Under the pieces are notes generated by a model. The model did not search any database. It saw nothing but the letters and a program-made list of their open reading frames with translations, and had not been told where the DNA came from. This document shows positions 6,245 through 8,210 of a stretch of DNA of 8,210 nucleotides, piece after piece. How positions within the stretch are numbered: position 1 is the first letter of the stretch; each line of letters begins with the position of its first letter. Position numbers and translations under genes: made by a program. Source of the stretch: DASXRC01 sp036506495 (GTDB lineage Bacteria > Actinomycetota > Actinomycetes > Mycobacteriales > Micromonosporaceae); NCBI GenBank assembly GCA_036506495.1, contig DASXRQ010000200.1:1-8210 (forward strand). Reading direction: 5' to 3'.

Positions 6245-6573
6245 TCGCAGTACTCGCATTGATCGCCGGAGTGGCCGTGGGCATCTGGTGGGAGCCGACC
6301 GTGCCGCTGGCGTTGCAGCCGTACCTGCCGATCGCCGTCGTCGCCGCCCTCGACGCGGTGTTCGGCGGGATCCGGGCGCGCCTGGACGGCATCTTCGACG
6401 ACAAGCAGTTCGTCATCTCGTTCATCTCGAACGTTCTCGTCGCGGCGCTGATCGTCTACCTGGGCGACCAGCTGGGCGTGGGCGGGCAGCTCTCGACCGG
6501 CGTCGTGGTCGTGCTCGGCGTGCGGATCTTCGGCAACGTGGCGGCCATCCGCCGGCACATGTTCCGGGCATAG
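6241..6573 (+). CDS. sbp: Small basic protein Sbp family (DUF1290), multi-spanning membrane protein
   Basis: A 110-residue, mostly hydrophobic protein with about four predicted membrane segments (residues 2-16, 27-43, 56-74 and 80-98). Between the second and third lies the conserved loop DAVFGGIRARLDGIFDDKQF, characteristic of the Sbp family; RIFGNVAAIRRHMF closes the protein. The biochemical role is unknown. Sbp lies next to DUF881 genes both in this actinobacterial block (Rv1824) and in the Bacillus subtilis division cluster, so a membrane complex with the flanking DUF881 proteins is a reasonable inference. A strong GGAGG site six bases before the ATG and the ATGA overlap with the previous gene support this start. 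Confidence 0.93.
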   Translation: MIAVLALIAGVAVGIWWEPTVPLALQPYLPIAVVAALDAVFGGIRARLDGIFDDKQFVISFISNVLVAALIVYLGDQLGVGGQLSTGVVVVLGVRIFGNVAAIRRHMFRA

Positions 6574-6581
6574 GACCGACC

Positions 6582-7592
6582 GTGAGCGGCGACGAGCACA
6601 TCGAGACCGGCCTCGGCTGGCCGGCCGAAACCACGGCGCCCGCGGCGGACGCCGCGACGGAGTCGTCGGCACCCCCCGCGAGCGCCGCGGCGCTGTCTGG
6701 AGCCCCAGGACACGCGGCGGAAGGACCCGCCAATGCGAGCGCCGCGGCGCCGTCTGGAGCCCGAGGAGACGCGGCGAAGCCGTCGTCCCCGCAGGGCGAA
6801 GACGGCGCCCGCGAGCGGCGCGAGCCGCCCGAGCGGAGCGACGGCCAGCAGCAGAGCGAGCCGCCCGAGCGGAGCGAGGGCCAGAAACAGGATCCGAAAC
6901 ACACCGTGTCCTCGGCCGGGATGGTGATCGGCCTGCTGCTGGCCCTGCTGGGGTTCACGATGGTCGTCCAGCTCAAGAGCAACGCAACGGACCCGACGCT
7001 GGCCTCGGCCCGGCAGGAGGATCTGGTGCGTATCCTGTCCGACCTGACCGCGCAGGAGCAGCGGCTGCGTCAGGACATCTCGAACCTGCAGGACACCCAG
7101 CGCCAGCTCAGCTCCGGCGTACAGGGCCGGGAGGCCGCGCTCGAGGAGGCCAGGAAGCGGGCCGACGCGCTCGGCATCCTCGCCGGCACGCTGCCCGCGC
7201 AGGGCACCGGTCTCACGGTCCGGTTCGCGGCCGGTACGAAGCCCATCGCGGCCGCGTCGATCCTGGACGCCGTGCAGGAGCTGCGGGGGGCCGGAGCCGA
7301 GGCGATGCAGGTCTCCGGCGCGGCCGGCGGGGATGTGCGGGTCATCGCGTCGACCTACTTCATCGACCGGGATGGCGGCATCGAGGCCGACGGCCGTCGA
7401 CTGACCGGGCCGTACACGATCTCGGTCATCGGCGACCCCACAACGATGCGCACGGCGCTGAACATCCCGGGCGGGGTGGTCGAGGAGGTCGCCGGCGGCG
7501 GCGGTAACGTGACCGTCCAGGAGCCGGGGGTGGTCGATGTGACGGCGCTGCACGCTCCGACGAGTCTCCAGCACGCCCGCCCTGGCTCGTGA
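6582..7592 (+). CDS. DUF881 membrane protein, second copy, with repeat-rich cytoplasmic linker
   Basis: A 336-residue paralogue of the first DUF881 gene. The GTG at 6582 lies eight bases after the sbp stop, with AGGA six bases upstream. Residues 1-108 form a low-complexity Ala/Pro/Glu/Ser linker holding two internal duplications (ASAAALSGAPGHAA / ASAAAPSGARGDAA and EPPERSDGQQQS / EPPERSEGQKQD). A membrane span follows at about 112-130 (AGMVIGLLLALLGFTMVVQ), then a likely coiled coil to about 195, then the DUF881 domain with GTGLTVRFA, AVQELRGAGAEAMQVSG, VIASTYFIDRDGGIEADGR and GPYTISVIGDP. It is longer than the first copy mainly because of the linker. It corresponds to Rv1825 by position. Its role is unknown; partnership with Sbp and the first copy is inferred from coupling. 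Confidence 0.92.
   Translation: MSGDEHIETGLGWPAETTAPAADAATESSAPPASAAALSGAPGHAAEGPANASAAAPSGARGDAAKPSSPQGEDGARERREPPERSDGQQQSEPPERSEGQKQDPKHTVSSAGMVIGLLLALLGFTMVVQLKSNATDPTLASARQEDLVRILSDLTAQEQRLRQDISNLQDTQRQLSSGVQGREAALEEARKRADALGILAGTLPAQGTGLTVRFAAGTKPIAAASILDAVQELRGAGAEAMQVSGAAGGDVRVIASTYFIDRDGGIEADGRRLTGPYTISVIGDPTTMRTALNIPGGVVEEVAGGGGNVTVQEPGVVDVTALHAPTSLQHARPGS
6678..6776 (+). repeat. 42-base tandem duplication, period 57, in DUF881-2 linker
   Basis: The units at 6678-6719 and 6735-6776 differ at three positions and are offset by 57 bases (19 codons), so the duplication keeps the frame. Each contains GCGCCGCGGCGC or its near copy; the first copy, AGCGCCGCGGCGCT (6681-6694), is a perfect 14-base palindrome. 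The encoded peptides are ASAAALSGAPGHAA and ASAAAPSGARGDAA. Confidence 0.85.
6821..6886 (+). repeat. Second tandem duplication, period 36, in DUF881-2 linker
   Basis: The units at 6821-6850 and 6857-6886 are nearly identical over 30 bases and offset by 36 bases (12 codons), encoding EPPERSDGQQQS and EPPERSEGQKQD. This is a separate in-frame duplication in the same cytoplasmic linker, adding acidic and glutamine-rich sequence just before the membrane span. Confidence 0.85.
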
Positions 7593-7628
7593 CCCGTCCA
7601 CAGATCTGTCGACTGCGAGGGAACGCCC

Positions 7629-8009
7629 GTGATCCCCGAGGAGCTGCGGTACACCGCCGAGCATGAGTGGGTGGCCGAGACGCCCGCCGGCCCCGTGCGC
7701 ATCGGCATCACCCACTTCGCCCAGGACGCGCTGGGAGACATCGTCTATGTTCAGCTCCCCGACGAGGGCTCCACGGTCACGGCCGGCGAGGCACTCGGTG
7801 AGGTCGAGTCGACCAAGAGCGTGTCGGAGATATACGCGCCGGTATCCGGCACCGTCGTGGCTCGCAACGCCGATCTGGTCGACACGCCGGAGCTGATCAA
7901 CTCCGATCCATACGGCTCGGGCTGGCTCGTGGAGATCGAACCGACCGACCAGGCGGCCGTCGGCAAACTGCTCACGGCGGCGGCGTACCGTGAGCTGACC
8001 GAGGCCTGA
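7629..8009 (+). CDS. gcvH: Glycine cleavage system H protein (lipoyl carrier)
   Basis: A 126-residue GcvH, which carries the aminomethyl intermediate on a lipoyl arm between the P, T and L proteins of the glycine cleavage system in the cytoplasm. The typical start YTAEHEWV (residues 8-15) is followed by GITHFAQDALGDIVYVQLP and the lipoylation motif GEVESTKSVSEIYAP, whose lysine is K63. The C-terminal NSDPYGSGWLVEIEP is also canonical, and length is normal. The GTG at 7629 has GAGGGAA (7617-7623) at ideal distance. It lies 36 bases after the second DUF881 gene. No gcvP or gcvT is in the window. The position before garA matches Rv1826; GarA is a known regulator of 2-oxoglutarate and glutamate metabolism. 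Confidence 0.97.
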   Translation: MIPEELRYTAEHEWVAETPAGPVRIGITHFAQDALGDIVYVQLPDEGSTVTAGEALGEVESTKSVSEIYAPVSGTVVARNADLVDTPELINSDPYGSGWLVEIEPTDQAAVGKLLTAAAYRELTEA

Positions 8010-8059
8010 GGGCCGCGGTCGGCCGGGCCGGCCGGCGGTGCATCTGTCCGCGCGTCCGG

Positions 8060-8089
8060 TTGACCCTCTATTTCGGCGCTGGCTAGGCT
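8060..8089 (+). promoter_or_regulatory. Sigma-70-type promoter for the garA-like gene
   Basis: TTGACC (8060-8065) and TAGGCT (8084-8089) are separated by 18 bases, close to the housekeeping promoter pattern of actinobacteria. Transcription would start near 8096, giving a leader of about 70 bases. The gap after gcvH (8010-8059) is GC-rich with overlapping GGCCGG-type inverted repeats that might end the upstream transcript. Confidence 0.65.
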
Positions 8090-8168
8090 CGCCGAGTTGA
8101 CCGAGCACCACAGAGTTGTGCGTCTGGAGTTGCCTGACGCCGCTGACCGACATCCGTGAGGTGGTCCG

Positions 8169-8210
8169 ATGACGCGCCCAGACGACGAGTTCCCCCCGCT
8201 CGACGTCACC
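8169..8210 (+). CDS. garA: Start of GarA-like FHA-domain regulator (3' end outside window)
   Basis: Only 14 codons are visible, MTRPDDEFPPLDVT, running off the end of the window. The ATG at 8169 has GAGGTGG (8158-8164) four bases upstream and a well-placed promoter. The identity rests on gene order (it follows gcvH as Rv1827 garA follows Rv1826) and on the resemblance of these residues to the acidic N-terminal tail I recall from Micromonosporaceae GarA proteins. The expected phosphothreonine motif (ETTS-like) and FHA domain would lie beyond the window and cannot be confirmed. In mycobacteria, GarA is phosphorylated by PknB/PknG and controls 2-oxoglutarate dehydrogenase and glutamate dehydrogenase. 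Confidence 0.7.
   Translation, partial: MTRPDDEFPPLDVT

Noticed and set aside
6821..6886. CRISPR-like short repeats
   Set aside because: Only two copies with in-frame coding content and no spacers of regular length; it is a protein-coding tandem duplication.
6456..8153. 565-codon open frame on the minus strand
   Set aside because: It is antisense to the second DUF881 gene, gcvH and part of sbp, which have clear family motifs and ribosome sites; the product is arginine/glycine-rich without family resemblance, as expected from high-GC antisense frames.

Overview
The base composition (very high GC, G or C at nearly every third codon position, GTG starts, GGAGG ribosome sites) points to an actinobacterium. 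The gene order at the right end (CDP-alcohol phosphatidyltransferase, DUF881, Sbp, DUF881, gcvH, then a gene beginning MTRPDDEFPPLDVT) matches the conserved actinobacterial block known in Mycobacterium tuberculosis as Rv1822 to Rv1827 (pgsA2 to garA). The start of the last gene looks to me like a Micromonosporaceae GarA, but the family assignment is inference.

Left part (1-1261): the 3' end of a DUF899 thioredoxin-fold gene, then a zone of gene debris. The debris holds the C-terminal part of a zinc-less medium-chain quinone oxidoreductase and, on the other strand, the N-terminus of an IS481-type transposase with its own ribosome site. Middle part (1262-4394): two minus-strand genes, an SDR oxidoreductase and a CmoM/SmtA-like methyltransferase. 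A secreted M1-family metallopeptidase diverges from them; it is broken by two frame changes that cancel each other, with the zinc site intact.

Right part (4671-8210): a tight plus-strand run. The phosphatidyltransferase overlaps DUF881-1 by ATGA, and DUF881-1 overlaps sbp by ATGA. DUF881-2 follows after 8 bases and gcvH after 36 bases. Then comes a gap with a good sigma-70-type promoter in front of the garA start. The DUF881/Sbp proteins form a predicted membrane module of unknown function, related in content to the ylxW-ylxX-sbp genes beside ftsA-ftsZ in Bacillus subtilis. It sits between a phospholipid enzyme and central-metabolism genes (GcvH lipoyl carrier, GarA FHA regulator).

I see no CRISPR array, phage defence island, tRNA or rRNA. 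The most interesting items are the conserved DUF881-Sbp-DUF881 module, the doubly frameshifted but otherwise well-preserved M1 peptidase, and two independent in-frame tandem duplications in the linker of the second DUF881 protein.
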